Below are positions 1 to 10,805 of a DNA stretch of 36,223 nucleotides, piece by piece. The DNA comes from Candidatus Paceibacter sp. Lineage in GTDB: Bacteria > Patescibacteriota > Patescibacteriia > SG8-24 > DYFX01. Position numbers and translations under genes: made by a program. The notes under the pieces are model-generated. The model was given only the letters and a program-made list of their open reading frames with translations. It had not been told where the DNA came from and did not search any database. Numbering within the stretch: position 1 is the stretch's first letter; the number at the start of each line of letters is the position of its first letter. The stretch is from contig DYFX01000003.1 in assembly GCA_020724945.1 (NCBI GenBank), forward strand, positions 1-36,223, read 5' to 3'.

Positions 1-113
1 GCACCGACAACGCCGCCATGATCGCCATGGCCGGATATTTCCGCCTCTCCAAGAAGAAGCAGGACGGCTGGAAGGGCATCGCGCCCGACCCGTCCTGGGA
101 ACTCGGCCGTTGA
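1..113 (+). CDS. tsaD: tRNA threonylcarbamoyladenosine biosynthesis protein TsaD, C-terminal fragment (5' truncated by window)
   Basis: Translation from base 3: TDNAAMIAMAGYFRLSKKKQDGWKGIAPDPSWELGR*; the TDNAAMIA motif is typical of the TsaD/Gcp C-terminus; tsaE follows immediately. Confidence 0.8.
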   Translation, partial: TDNAAMIAMAGYFRLSKKKQDGWKGIAPDPSWELGR

Positions 114-114
114 T

Positions 115-576
115 ATGGAACGCCACATCACCTCGAAACCTGGAGAGACCGCGAAGATCGCCGCCGCGCTGGCCAAGCGCATGAAGGGCGGCGAAGTCCT
201 GGCGCTCATCGGGAATCTCGGCGCCGGCAAGACGACCTTCGCGCAGGCGTTCGCCAGGACCCTCGGCGTCCGCCACCGCATCCAGAGCCCGACCTTCATC
301 TTCATGCATGAGCACCGTCTGGACCGGAAAAGCGACCCCGCGTATTTCGTGCACGCCGACGCCTACCGCGGCGGCGTCGCGGAACTGCGCTCCATCGGCC
401 TCGCGGAATACTTCGGCCGACCGGACGCCGTCGTCCTCGTCGAATGGGCCGACCGCGTGAAGTCGATGCTTCCCAAGAAGACGATCACGGTCCGCTTGAA
501 GCATCTCGGAGGCGACCGGCGCGAAGTGACGATCGCTGGGGCGCCGGCCGCGGCGAACCGGAGGCCGAGGGGTTGA
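115..576 (+). CDS. tsaE: tRNA threonylcarbamoyladenosine biosynthesis ATPase TsaE
   Basis: Walker A GNLGAGKTTFAQAFA, SPTF, LVEWADR motifs. Confidence 0.93.
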   Translation: MERHITSKPGETAKIAAALAKRMKGGEVLALIGNLGAGKTTFAQAFARTLGVRHRIQSPTFIFMHEHRLDRKSDPAYFVHADAYRGGVAELRSIGLAEYFGRPDAVVLVEWADRVKSMLPKKTITVRLKHLGGDRREVTIAGAPAAANRRPRG

Positions 577-601
577 ACGATCCGGCCGGAAGTGCTAGCT
601 T
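573..601 (+). promoter_or_regulatory. Sigma70-like promoter TTGAAC-N17-TAGCTT overlapping the tsaE stop codon, driving the 643 ORF
   Basis: -35 573-578, -10 596-601, then SD AAGGAGG at 631-637. Confidence 0.6.
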
Positions 602-642
602 CGTAAGGAGTCCTTTTCACCGACCGTACGAAGGAGGAAACC

Positions 643-2172
643 ATGGGCAAGTACCTGCGGATCAAGAACCGCGGGGAGTGCCCGCGGCTCTATCTGACCC
701 TGCTCGGAGCGACGACCAAGGGCGACAGGATGGACGACCCGTCCCAGGGCGGATGGTTCGGCTCGGGGACGAAATTCGCCCCCGTGGCCGCGCTCAACCT
801 GGGCATCAGCGTCGCCGTCGCCTCGCGCGACGAGGGAGGCCGGTACTTCATCCAGTACCTCGCCGAGAAGCGCAAGCTGCCGGGCAAGACGATCAAGCAG
901 ATCGTCCTGCGCACCACCCTGCCGGATCGGAGCTTCGTCACGCGCGATACGCCGTTCACGCTCGACGCCTGCAAGAACTGGAAGGAGCCGATCGGCGACG
1001 ACGGCATGAAGGCCTTCCGCGTCCTGCGCGAGTACCTGCGCAACGCCGTCGATGCGGATCCGCAAGGCTACGCGATCGAGGAGTGCGACGAGCTCCAGTG
1101 GCCGCCGGAGGGATGGACCTATGTCTACCTCTCGGTGTCGGCGGAGATCCGCGCGATGCTGGCGGCCCCCGCCCGCTACTTCAAGTATGTCGCGCCGGAG
1201 CGTAATCCGCCGCCGCTCGCGTACTTCAAGAACGGCGCGGCCTACGCCCGCTCCGATCCGGAGCGCACGCGCCTCTTCTCGCTCGGCACGCTAGCCTTCT
1301 GCAGCGCGCACCCCCGGTATCGGGCGCGCTATGACTACAGCGTCGACGTGAAGACCGGTACCCAGGGACGCCCGCTCCTCGCCGAGGAACGGACCTTCTC
1401 GGACATGAGCCTGGTCTACTGCGAGGTCAAGAAGATGCTCGCGGCCTGGAAGGATGTCGCCGCGCTCACCGGACTGATCACGGCCATGATCGACGGCGAC
1501 GCCTCGTTCGAGGCGGAAGCGATGGGGTATCTGGACAACACGCCCAAGCTCCTCGCCGCCGCGCCGGAGTGGCTCGCCGCCTGGCGACGGGCCTACGGCG
1601 ACGACGCCGTCATCTCCTCGAACCCGTACGCGGACGAGCTCGCGCGCTACAGCTTCCGGAAGACCTCCGTGACCGTCCTGCAGCAGGGCGTCCGAAGCTT
1701 CCTGAAGGCCTGCGGCGTCCCCGAAGCCGCCGAGTGCATCCCGGGGATGGTCGTGGGACAGGAATACCGCCCCGTCGCCGACCTCGAGGATTGGGAACGC
1801 GAGCGCCTGGCGATCGCGTGCGCCATCATGCACGAGGAGTTCCCCGAATCGAAGGGCTTCGCGCTCTGCGTCTACGAGCCGATGACGGAACGGATGAAGC
1901 CGACCCTCGGCTTCGCCCGCTACGACACGGCCCAGCCCATCCTCTTCGTGCAGCGCGCCTGCATCCGCTCGTGGGACACCCTGATCGCGACGCTCGTCGT
2001 GCACGAGTGCCGCCACGCCCGCACCAAGGTCGACGACACCAAGCGCGACTTCATCGACCGGGCGGACCGCGACCTCGCGGACCTGCTCATCGAGAAGCAC
2101 GGCCTCGAGCACGAGCCCGAGGTGAGGCCGGAGGACATCAGCCTGCCCTCCGTCATCGTCGCGAAACCGTAA
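643..2172 (+). CDS. Hypothetical protein with HExxH motif (HECRH), putative zinc metallopeptidase-like
   Basis: 509 aa ORF, SD AAGGAGGAAACC, own promoter and terminator, LIATLVVHECRHARTKVDD segment. Confidence 0.85.
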   Translation: MGKYLRIKNRGECPRLYLTLLGATTKGDRMDDPSQGGWFGSGTKFAPVAALNLGISVAVASRDEGGRYFIQYLAEKRKLPGKTIKQIVLRTTLPDRSFVTRDTPFTLDACKNWKEPIGDDGMKAFRVLREYLRNAVDADPQGYAIEECDELQWPPEGWTYVYLSVSAEIRAMLAAPARYFKYVAPERNPPPLAYFKNGAAYARSDPERTRLFSLGTLAFCSAHPRYRARYDYSVDVKTGTQGRPLLAEERTFSDMSLVYCEVKKMLAAWKDVAALTGLITAMIDGDASFEAEAMGYLDNTPKLLAAAPEWLAAWRRAYGDDAVISSNPYADELARYSFRKTSVTVLQQGVRSFLKACGVPEAAECIPGMVVGQEYRPVADLEDWERERLAIACAIMHEEFPESKGFALCVYEPMTERMKPTLGFARYDTAQPILFVQRACIRSWDTLIATLVVHECRHARTKVDDTKRDFIDRADRDLADLLIEKHGLEHEPEVRPEDISLPSVIVAKP

Positions 2173-2201
2173 ACCCCGCACCTTCCGGTGCGGGGTCTTT
2201 T
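2173..2201 (+). terminator. Rho-independent terminator
   Basis: ACCCCGCACC-TTCC-GGTGCGGGGT then CTTTTCG. Confidence 0.85.
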
Positions 2202-2206
2202 CGTCT

Positions 2207-3919
2207 CTATTCCGCGGCGGCGAGCACCTCGTCGACCGTCGTGAGGCCGTCGAGCGCCTTCAGGATGCCGTCCTGCGCCATCGTGACCATGCCCTGCTTC
2301 ACGGCGAGCTCCTGCATCTGGTACTCGGAGACGTTGCCCGTGAGGAGCAGCTTCTCGATCTCGGGGCTCATGGTGAAGATCTCGTAGATGCCCAGCCGGC
2401 CCTTGTAGCCGGAGTCGCCGCAGGTCTTGCAGCCCTTGCCCTTGTAGAACTTGGCGGCGTCGAGGTCCGGCTTCTCGCCGGCGTCGGGCGAGAGCGTCGC
2501 CATGATGTCCTTCACCTTCTTCAGCTGCTCCGGCTCGAGCTTCACCTCCTCCTTGCAGTCCTTGCAGATGCGGCGCACCAGGCGCTGTCCGATGACGGCG
2601 TTCAAGGCCGGCGCGAGGAGGAACGGCTTCACGCCCATCGAGAGGAAGCGCGGGATGGCGCCAGCCGCGCTGTTGGTGTGGATGGTGGAAATCATCAGGT
2701 GGCCGGTGAGCGCCGCTTGGATGGCGGTCTCGGCCGTCTCGAGGTCGCGGATTTCGCCGACCATGATGACATCCGGGTCCTGGCGCAGGATGGCGCGCAG
2801 GCCCTTGGCGAAGGTGTAGTCCTTGGAGAGATCGATGGGGGATTGGTTGATGCCCTCCAGGCTGTATTCGACCGGGTCTTCGAGCGTGATGATCTTCGTC
2901 TCCGCGTCGTTGAGCTTCTTCAGCGTGGCGTAGAGCGTGGTCGTCTTGCCGGAACCGGTCGGACCGGTCGTGATGATCATGCCGTTGGGGCGTTCCACCT
3001 GCGCCTTGAGCTGTTCGTACGCCTTGCCGCGGATGCCGAGATCGTCGAACGACAGGCCGATGGTCGAGGGCTTGAGGAGGCGCATCACGACGGATTCGCC
3101 GTAGGAAGTCGGGATGGTCGAGACGCGGACCTCGGTCTTCTTGCCGCCGATGAAGATGGTGAAGCGCCCGTCCTGCGGGATGTTGTTGACGTTGATCTTC
3201 AGCGCGGAGAACAGCTTGATGCGCGAGATGATGCGCGGCCAGACATCCTTGCCGAGGCGGGCGGCGTCCTGGAGCACGCCGTCGATGCGGTAGCGCACCA
3301 CGACATCCTTCTCCTCGGCCTCGATGTGCATGTCCGAGGCGTCGCCCTTGAGCGCGCCCGCGATGATGATGGTGACGGCGTCGGTGATGTCGGCGCCCTT
3401 CATCATGGCGTCCAGGTCCTTGAAGGACGCCATCTTGTCCTGGTACTTCTTCAGGTCCGCTTCGGTGATCTCGACGCCTTTCACGATCTTGCGGATCTTG
3501 GGGAGCGTGTCGTAGAGCTTCATGGCGTGGGCGAAGCTCTCCTCGGAGATGATGTACATCCCGACATTGGCGCGCGCCCGTTCGCCGACCTGATAGGCGG
3601 CTTCCTTCACCTCCGCGCGCCCCGGGTCGACGGAGGCGATGCGCACCTCGTCGCCGGTCTGCAGGAAGACGACCGTCTTGAGCTCCTTGGCCTGCTCCTG
3701 CGAGAGGAGCACGAGCGCCTCGGGCGAGATGGGGAAGCCTTTCAGGTTGATGTAGGAGACGCCCAAAAGCTGCCCGCGCTTGGCGGTCTCGCGCTCCTTG
3801 GCCTGCAGATCGAGCTCGCGCATCTTGGCGGAGAACTTCTCCTGCGCGTCCGGGGACGCGATGCTCGGCAGCTTCGATTTCTTCAGCAGGTCGTCGATCG
3901 TGGGATTGTCTCCAGGCAT
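2207..3919 (-). CDS. pilB: Type IV pilus assembly / type II secretion ATPase PilB/GspE-like
   Basis: GPTGSGKTTTLYATL, LEDPVEY, IMVGEIRDLETAETAIQAALTGHLMISTIHTN, CxxC zinc motif near the C-terminus. Confidence 0.93.
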   Translation of the reverse strand: MPGDNPTIDDLLKKSKLPSIASPDAQEKFSAKMRELDLQAKERETAKRGQLLGVSYINLKGFPISPEALVLLSQEQAKELKTVVFLQTGDEVRIASVDPGRAEVKEAAYQVGERARANVGMYIISEESFAHAMKLYDTLPKIRKIVKGVEITEADLKKYQDKMASFKDLDAMMKGADITDAVTIIIAGALKGDASDMHIEAEEKDVVVRYRIDGVLQDAARLGKDVWPRIISRIKLFSALKINVNNIPQDGRFTIFIGGKKTEVRVSTIPTSYGESVVMRLLKPSTIGLSFDDLGIRGKAYEQLKAQVERPNGMIITTGPTGSGKTTTLYATLKKLNDAETKIITLEDPVEYSLEGINQSPIDLSKDYTFAKGLRAILRQDPDVIMVGEIRDLETAETAIQAALTGHLMISTIHTNSAAGAIPRFLSMGVKPFLLAPALNAVIGQRLVRRICKDCKEEVKLEPEQLKKVKDIMATLSPDAGEKPDLDAAKFYKGKGCKTCGDSGYKGRLGIYEIFTMSPEIEKLLLTGNVSEYQMQELAVKQGMVTMAQDGILKALDGLTTVDEVLAAAE

Positions 3920-3958
3920 CGTTGCGTGTCGTTCCCGCGAGCGCGGGGAACCCGTACC

Positions 3959-4954
3959 TTACTTCAGGAACCGGTCGAACCAGCGGGCGAGCTTGGACCT
4001 TCCGGCATGGCCGCGCTGATGGAGCTTGGTGAAGAGGTGCACCCAGACCGCGTACTGGAACGAGGCGAGGAGGCCGCCGATGAGCGCGAGGAAGAGCACG
4101 GCCGCCAGGCCGGCGAGCGCGAGGATCACGGCCACGCCCACGCCGCCTTCGATCAACGAGGCGCCGACGAGCAGCGGCAGGAGCACGATGCCGGCCACGA
4201 CGGTGGCCGCGCCGATGCCCAGCGCGGCCAGCAGGTTCACGGCGAAGAGCGCGAGCGCCGTCTCGATGCTGATGAGCCAGTACTTGCGGAAGAGCGCGAC
4301 GGCGGACTCGATGGCGGCGATGACCGGCAGGCGCTGCAGCGTGACATAGCAGGCGGCGTAGATCGTCACGAAGCCGATGATGAGGGTGAGGGGGATGAGG
4401 AGGACGAAGCCGGCCAGGTAGGAGAACGAGCTCCAGAAATTGGCGTCGGCGAGATACAGCACCGTGAGCGACAGCATCAGGTAGAAGAAGGCCAGCGTCG
4501 CCAGGCGCGCGAGGAGGTTCAGGACGAACAAGGGCCAGGCGACCTCGTTGCCGGCCGCGAAGAGCGAACCGAAGGCGGTCTTGCGCCCCCGTTCGGCGTC
4601 GCGGGCTCCGGCGATGAGCCCGCCTTGCGCGGACACCACCACCCAGACGGCCGCGGCCGCGATCCCGATGATCGTCAGCGCGGTCAGCAGGAAGATGACG
4701 ATGCCCTGCGCGCCCGCGGAGGCGAGCGCCTCGCCGATGCCGCCGGCGTCGAGCGCTTGCCAGAGGCCGAAGAAGCCTCCGAAGTCCTCGTCGAGGCCCA
4801 GGCGCCCCGTGCCTTGGACGAGGATCTCGTAGACCCCGCCGTTGCCGAGGAACGAGACGAAGAAGCCCAGAAGCCAGAGCGCCTTGTTCGCGCGCACCGT
4901 CTTCCAGGCGTCCGCCAGGATGTGGCGGTAGAACGCGCCGGTCGGTTTGGTCAT
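3959..4954 (-). CDS. Multi-pass membrane protein, hypothetical
   Basis: Several hydrophobic helices; SD GGAGG before ATG at 4954; alternative in-frame upstream ATG at 4978. Confidence 0.8.
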   Translation of the reverse strand: MTKPTGAFYRHILADAWKTVRANKALWLLGFFVSFLGNGGVYEILVQGTGRLGLDEDFGGFFGLWQALDAGGIGEALASAGAQGIVIFLLTALTIIGIAAAAVWVVVSAQGGLIAGARDAERGRKTAFGSLFAAGNEVAWPLFVLNLLARLATLAFFYLMLSLTVLYLADANFWSSFSYLAGFVLLIPLTLIIGFVTIYAACYVTLQRLPVIAAIESAVALFRKYWLISIETALALFAVNLLAALGIGAATVVAGIVLLPLLVGASLIEGGVGVAVILALAGLAAVLFLALIGGLLASFQYAVWVHLFTKLHQRGHAGRSKLARWFDRFLK

Positions 4955-4987
4955 ATTTCCTCCGCGTGAGTCAAACATAGTGCCCTA

Positions 4988-4993
4988 AGTATA
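4988..4993 (-). promoter_or_regulatory. -10 element TATACT for the 4954/4978 membrane gene
   Basis: TATACT on the minus strand; weak -35 (TGGGCA) at 17 nt. Confidence 0.5.
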
Positions 4994-5019
4994 CAGGATT
5001 CCCGAGCGCCTGCCCACGC

Positions 5020-5048
5020 TTGACCGCGGCGCGGCGCGCTGGTAGGGT
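5020..5048 (+). promoter_or_regulatory. Promoter TTGACC-N17-TAGGGT
   Basis: -35 5020-5025, -10 5043-5048, upstream of ORF 5087. Confidence 0.6.
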
Positions 5049-5086
5049 GAACCGTCGTCACTCGCGACGGCAGGAAGGCGTCAGGC

Positions 5087-5932
5087 ATGGAGGAAACGCT
5101 GTTCGGGACCCGACTTTCCGTACCGGAAGATCCGGATCCGGCCGCGCCGGAGCTGATCGACGCGATGCATACCGCCTACCGCATCGGCCGCGACTTCCTG
5201 TGGGAGCGGCCGGACATCCCTCCGGCGCCGCCGGACGCCATCGGACGGCGGATCGAGAAGCTCTCCGGAGGATCGTCGTCGTCCTTCCACGCGGCGCTGG
5301 CCGCGTTCCATCTCGGCGCCGCGCGGCCCTCGGAGGGCTCGCGCCGGAAGTCGACGCCGCGCGTCGCGCACCTCGCCTCCGCCCAACAGGCGCTCACCCG
5401 TTCTTTCCTCGCGATGCACCGCGACGCGCTGGTCGAAGTGTTCAGCAAGAGCAAGCGCGTCGGGTTCGCCGATGTCGTCGCCTGGCGCACCACCCTCTCC
5501 GGCGCCATGGCCGTCGCCCGCGTCGCCCGCGTCCTGCATGACGCCGGAGCCCGGCTCTGGCTGCCGACGATCCGGATGGACATGCGCGACAAGATCGACC
5601 TCATCGCGGCCTTCGGCCCGGCGACGGGCGTCTGCCTCCAGGTCAAGAACGACCACGCCGCCGCCGCGACCGTCTGCACGCCCTGCGCGCCGGACGACCT
5701 CGCTACGCCCGCGGACTGTCCGCCGGAGTTCATGCGCGGCGTCCGCGACCATGCGCGGCGCGTCGGCGGCGCGTGGCACGGCCTCTTCGTCCGCGTCGGC
5801 AGCCGCGGCATCCCGTTCCAGGACCTGAAGCGGTGCCAGACCATCCGCCGCAGCCTGCTCGCCGCCGTGGCGGGACTGGTTCCCGAGGCGATCATGACCT
5901 CGGCGACCGAAACCTCGCCGCCCGCACCATAG
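5087..5932 (+). CDS. Hypothetical protein (281 aa)
   Basis: ORF with promoter, SD-like AGGAAGG, terminator directly after the stop. Confidence 0.75.
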   Translation: MEETLFGTRLSVPEDPDPAAPELIDAMHTAYRIGRDFLWERPDIPPAPPDAIGRRIEKLSGGSSSSFHAALAAFHLGAARPSEGSRRKSTPRVAHLASAQQALTRSFLAMHRDALVEVFSKSKRVGFADVVAWRTTLSGAMAVARVARVLHDAGARLWLPTIRMDMRDKIDLIAAFGPATGVCLQVKNDHAAAATVCTPCAPDDLATPADCPPEFMRGVRDHARRVGGAWHGLFVRVGSRGIPFQDLKRCQTIRRSLLAAVAGLVPEAIMTSATETSPPAP

Positions 5933-5959
5933 ACCGCGCCGCTCCCGGCCGGTCTTTTT
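5931..5959 (+). terminator. Rho-independent terminator (imperfect stem)
   Basis: AGACCG...CGGTCTTTTTCG. Confidence 0.65.
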
Positions 5960-5973
5960 CGTTCCGCCTCCGC

Positions 5974-6003
5974 TTGACCTCGTCTCCATCCGCGGACTAG
6001 CGT
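5974..6003 (+). promoter_or_regulatory. Promoter TTGACC-N18-TAGCGT
   Basis: -35 5974-5979, -10 5998-6003 upstream of ORF 6032. Confidence 0.5.
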
Positions 6004-6031
6004 GGAAGCAGGACCTTGAAAGGAGGCCGCC

Positions 6032-6679
6032 ATGATCGATTGCGTCGATGCCATCGCCGTCCCGCAGGCGGTCACGCCCTTCGTCCGCCCGAGCGCCTCC
6101 ATCTTCACCGTCGAAGGCGGGAAGGTCCGGATGCATGTCGTCCGCGGACGCGACGAGGCGCTGCGCGTCATCGCCGAAAAGCGCGCCCAGACCCGCGACG
6201 AACGCTATCGGCTGTGCCTCGACATCGTCGAGGCGTCCATGCTGCCGGAGCGCGCCGACGCCCCGACCGTCTCCATCGCGCCATGCGCCGCCGTCCTGCA
6301 GATGCTGGAAGCGACCTACGCGGTGATGCCGGAACTCGATCGGGTCGAGGATCTCGTCTATGCCGACGCGCCCGGCCTCGACGCCTTCCGTCTGCCGCGG
6401 TCGCCGGAAATCGATTCCGGGTATGCCGTCGTCCGCACGCGGACGGGCCCTCTGCTCGAGGTGTTCCATACGCGCGCGCACGCCTTCGCGTTCGCGGAGC
6501 GCCACGACGCGTTGTTCAGCGAGGACGACCGGCGTCTCATCGACGAGGCGTTCGGCGCGAGTCCGCTCGACGACCGATCCGTGCGCGCCTCCGAGGCCTT
6601 CGGAGGCTTCGCCGCCGCCGTCATCGGCGCCCACGACCGCCTCTTCCGCCTCCTCCGCGCCGCGGCCATCCGCCGCTGA
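6032..6679 (+). CDS. Hypothetical protein (215 aa)
   Basis: SD AAAGGAGGCCGCC-ATG, terminator after the stop. Confidence 0.78.
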   Translation: MIDCVDAIAVPQAVTPFVRPSASIFTVEGGKVRMHVVRGRDEALRVIAEKRAQTRDERYRLCLDIVEASMLPERADAPTVSIAPCAAVLQMLEATYAVMPELDRVEDLVYADAPGLDAFRLPRSPEIDSGYAVVRTRTGPLLEVFHTRAHAFAFAERHDALFSEDDRRLIDEAFGASPLDDRSVRASEAFGGFAAAVIGAHDRLFRLLRAAAIRR

Positions 6680-6685
6680 AACTCA

Positions 6686-6717
6686 AGACCGGCCCCTTTC
6701 GGGAGCCGGTCTTTTTC
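6686..6717 (+). terminator. Rho-independent terminator
   Basis: AGACCGGC...GCCGGTCTTTTTCG. Confidence 0.8.
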
Positions 6718-6719
6718 GT

Positions 6720-8534
<1,815 letters not shown>

Positions 8535-8597
8535 TGGGAGATGTGGTTCGGGCCGCGGGGTCCCTGCGGGATCCGAGGCGGCCGCGCCGCGAGGCGC

Positions 8598-9734
8598 TTA
8601 ACCCTTAGATTCTTCCGTCGGCGCCTCCGCCTTGTCGGAACCGCCCTCTTCCAGCGCCTTCAGCGAGAGGCCCAGGCGGTGCTGTTCCGGCTCGATCGAG
8701 ACGATCTTGAATTTCATGGTGTCGCCGATCTTGGCGATGTCGCTCACGCTCTTCACCGGCTTCTTGGAGAGCTCGGAGATGTGGGCGAGGCCGTGGATGT
8801 CGCGGTCCAGCTCGACGAAGAAGCCGAACGGGTTGACCTTGAGCACCTTGCCTTCGACCGTGTCGCCGACCTTGTACTTCTCGCCGACCGTCTTCCAGGG
8901 GTCCTGGATGAGCTTCTTCATGGAGAGGAAGATCTTGGAGCCCTCGATGCCGATGACCTCGGCCTTGACCGTCTCGCCGACCTTCACGAGGTCGCGCGGA
9001 TGGTCGATGCGCTGCCAGGCGATCTCGGAGATGTGGACGAGGCCTTCGAGGTTGTCGAACTTCACGAAGACGCCGAAGTCCGCGATGGCCGTGATGGCGC
9101 CTTCGACGACATCGCCGACCTTGTACTTGTCGAGCACGCCCTTCTGCGCCTCTTCCCAGACGGCCTTCTCGGAGACGATGAGCTTCTCCTCGCGCTCGTT
9201 CACATCGATGATCTTGACGCCCATCGACTGTCCGACGAAGCTCTTCAGCTTCTCGAGGATCTTGATCTTGTCGCCGCCGGAGACGCGCGGGTAGTTGTCG
9301 GGGGAGAGCTGGGAGACCGGGAGGAAGCCGTTCACGTGGTTCACGCGGACGAGCAGGCCGCCCTTGTTGGCCTCGACGATCTTGGCCGGGATGACTTCGC
9401 CCGTGTCGATCATCTTGCGGAGGGTTTCCCAGGCGCGCTGCTGGCCGGCGTAGCGGAAGGAGAGCTCCACTTCGCCGAGCTCGTTCTCGAGCTCGATGAC
9501 GGTGGCTTCGACCTCGTCGCCGGGCTTCAGGCCGTCGTACTCGCCGGCTTCCGCGTAGATCTCGCGGCCGCGGACGACGCCGGTCTTGTAGCCTTCGATA
9601 TCGACGCGGATCTCGTTCTTGGCGATGGAGATGACCTTGCCTTTGACGACATCGGCGACCTTCGGAATCTTCAGCCAATCCTTGTCGGCAAGGAGGGTCT
9701 TCAGGTCGACGGCCGCGGTTTTGGTGTTGGACAT
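8598..9734 (-). CDS. rpsA: 30S ribosomal protein S1 (four S1 domains)
   Basis: Repeated S1 RNA-binding domains, e.g. GDVVEGAITAIADFGVFVKFDNLEGLVHISEIAW. Confidence 0.93.
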   Translation of the reverse strand: MSNTKTAAVDLKTLLADKDWLKIPKVADVVKGKVISIAKNEIRVDIEGYKTGVVRGREIYAEAGEYDGLKPGDEVEATVIELENELGEVELSFRYAGQQRAWETLRKMIDTGEVIPAKIVEANKGGLLVRVNHVNGFLPVSQLSPDNYPRVSGGDKIKILEKLKSFVGQSMGVKIIDVNEREEKLIVSEKAVWEEAQKGVLDKYKVGDVVEGAITAIADFGVFVKFDNLEGLVHISEIAWQRIDHPRDLVKVGETVKAEVIGIEGSKIFLSMKKLIQDPWKTVGEKYKVGDTVEGKVLKVNPFGFFVELDRDIHGLAHISELSKKPVKSVSDIAKIGDTMKFKIVSIEPEQHRLGLSLKALEEGGSDKAEAPTEESKG

Positions 9735-9830
9735 ACTGATTTAGCTTAAGAATTAGCCTTTTAATACTTAAAATCGGGCTGGGTTAAGAGTTACGGGAGC
9801 CGCCCGTGGCTCCATATAAAAGGCACGGGG

Positions 9831-9859
9831 AGTATAGGGAAAAGCCGTTTTTTTGGCAA
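9831..9859 (-). promoter_or_regulatory. Promoter TTGCCA-N17-TATACT for rpsA
   Basis: -35 9854-9859, -10 9831-9836 (minus strand); ~90 nt leader to rpsA ATG. Confidence 0.7.
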
Positions 9860-9874
9860 GTCCAGGCCGAAATC

Positions 9875-9903
9875 TTGACGCGGCGCCGGAATCGGGGTAG
9901 AGA
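9875..9903 (+). promoter_or_regulatory. Promoter TTGACG-N17-TAGAGA, divergent to rpsA
   Basis: -35 9875-9880, -10 9898-9903. Confidence 0.55.
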
Positions 9904-9934
9904 TGGGCGCAGTCCCTTCCACCGCGAGGTTCCG

Positions 9935-10324
9935 ATGCGCTCTGCCATCACGACGCTTGCGCTTTGCCTGGCCGCCACCGCCTGCCGAACGGACACGGAG
10001 CCGAAACTCCAGGGTCCGGACCCGGATCCGATACTTCATACGGAGACGCTGTCGAACGATCTCTTCATCGTCGTCGCGACCGCCCCCTTCGGTCACCAGG
10101 ACCGGCTCGCGCTGGCCGTCGCCGAAGACGGCAGCGGCGCGTGCGCGACTTTCGTCGTGCCTTCCGACATGGCCCTGAAAAAGGGCGATGTCTTCAAGGT
10201 GCACCGCCTCTGTTACCGCGCGCGGGAGGCGCGCCGTGGAAGCGAAGGCGTGACCGCCCTCGACGCCTGCACGGATGTCGTCATCCCGTATCGGCTCCCG
10301 ACGCCGGAAGCGGAGCCGAAGTGA
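9935..10324 (+). CDS. Putative small lipoprotein
   Basis: N-terminus MRSAITTLALCLAATAC with lipobox-like LAATAC. Confidence 0.7.
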   Translation: MRSAITTLALCLAATACRTDTEPKLQGPDPDPILHTETLSNDLFIVVATAPFGHQDRLALAVAEDGSGACATFVVPSDMALKKGDVFKVHRLCYRAREARRGSEGVTALDACTDVVIPYRLPTPEAEPK

Positions 10325-10384
10325 CCGCGGCGAGCCGTTCGCCCGGTATCCGGAAACCCCGATCCTCATCGTGAAGGAGTCTTC

Positions 10385-10675
10385 GTGAGTTCCACCGACC
10401 CGTCCGTCCATTGCGACTGCCGCGCCGTCAGCGTCCGTCGCGCCATCGTCGTCTCCATCGTCGTCGGCCTCGCCGCCGCCGTCGCCCGGAGCGCCGTCTT
10501 CCGCGACGCGCCGGCCGCCCAAGCCGCCTGCGGGACCGTCGCCGGCCTCGCCGTCGCCGCGTACGGCATCGCGCGCCTGTACGACCGCGACCGCCGCCTG
10601 CCCGCGTGGGTCTACGCCGCCGTCGTCCTCGCCGGCACGACGCTCGCGACGCTCTGGACCGTCCGCCTCTTCTGA
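10385..10675 (+). CDS. Hypothetical small membrane protein (96 aa), GTG start
   Basis: AAGGAG SD upstream of GTG; hydrophobic helices; terminator overlaps the stop codon. Confidence 0.65.
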   Translation: MSSTDPSVHCDCRAVSVRRAIVVSIVVGLAAAVARSAVFRDAPAAQAACGTVAGLAVAAYGIARLYDRDRRLPAWVYAAVVLAGTTLATLWTVRLF

Positions 10676-10697
10676 CCCTCCTCGCGAGGGTCTTTTT
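10674..10697 (+). terminator. Rho-independent terminator overlapping the stop codon
   Basis: GACCCTC-CTCGC-GAGGGTCTTTTTCG. Confidence 0.8.
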
Positions 10698-10710
10698 CGT
10701 CCGTCGCCCC

Positions 10711-10739
10711 TTGCCCCGACGCTCTTGCGATGCTACGCT
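10711..10739 (+). promoter_or_regulatory. Promoter TTGCCC-N17-TACGCT
   Basis: -35 10711-10716, -10 10734-10739 upstream of the MBL gene. Confidence 0.5.
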
Positions 10740-10805
10740 GACCCCGTAAAACAGCCCCCGTACGCGGCCCTCGCCGCCGCGGGGCAAGCATCACTGCCGC
10801 ACCAC

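Noticed and set aside
2183-2211. TTCCGG-N17-TCTATT promoter inside the 2173 terminator
   Set aside because: No downstream plus-strand gene (pilB is convergent); both hexamers weak. It cautions that C-UUNN-G loops can mimic -35s
2678-4969. 763-aa plus-strand ORF antisense to pilB and the membrane gene
   Set aside because: Antisense artefact; biased composition, no recognisable domain
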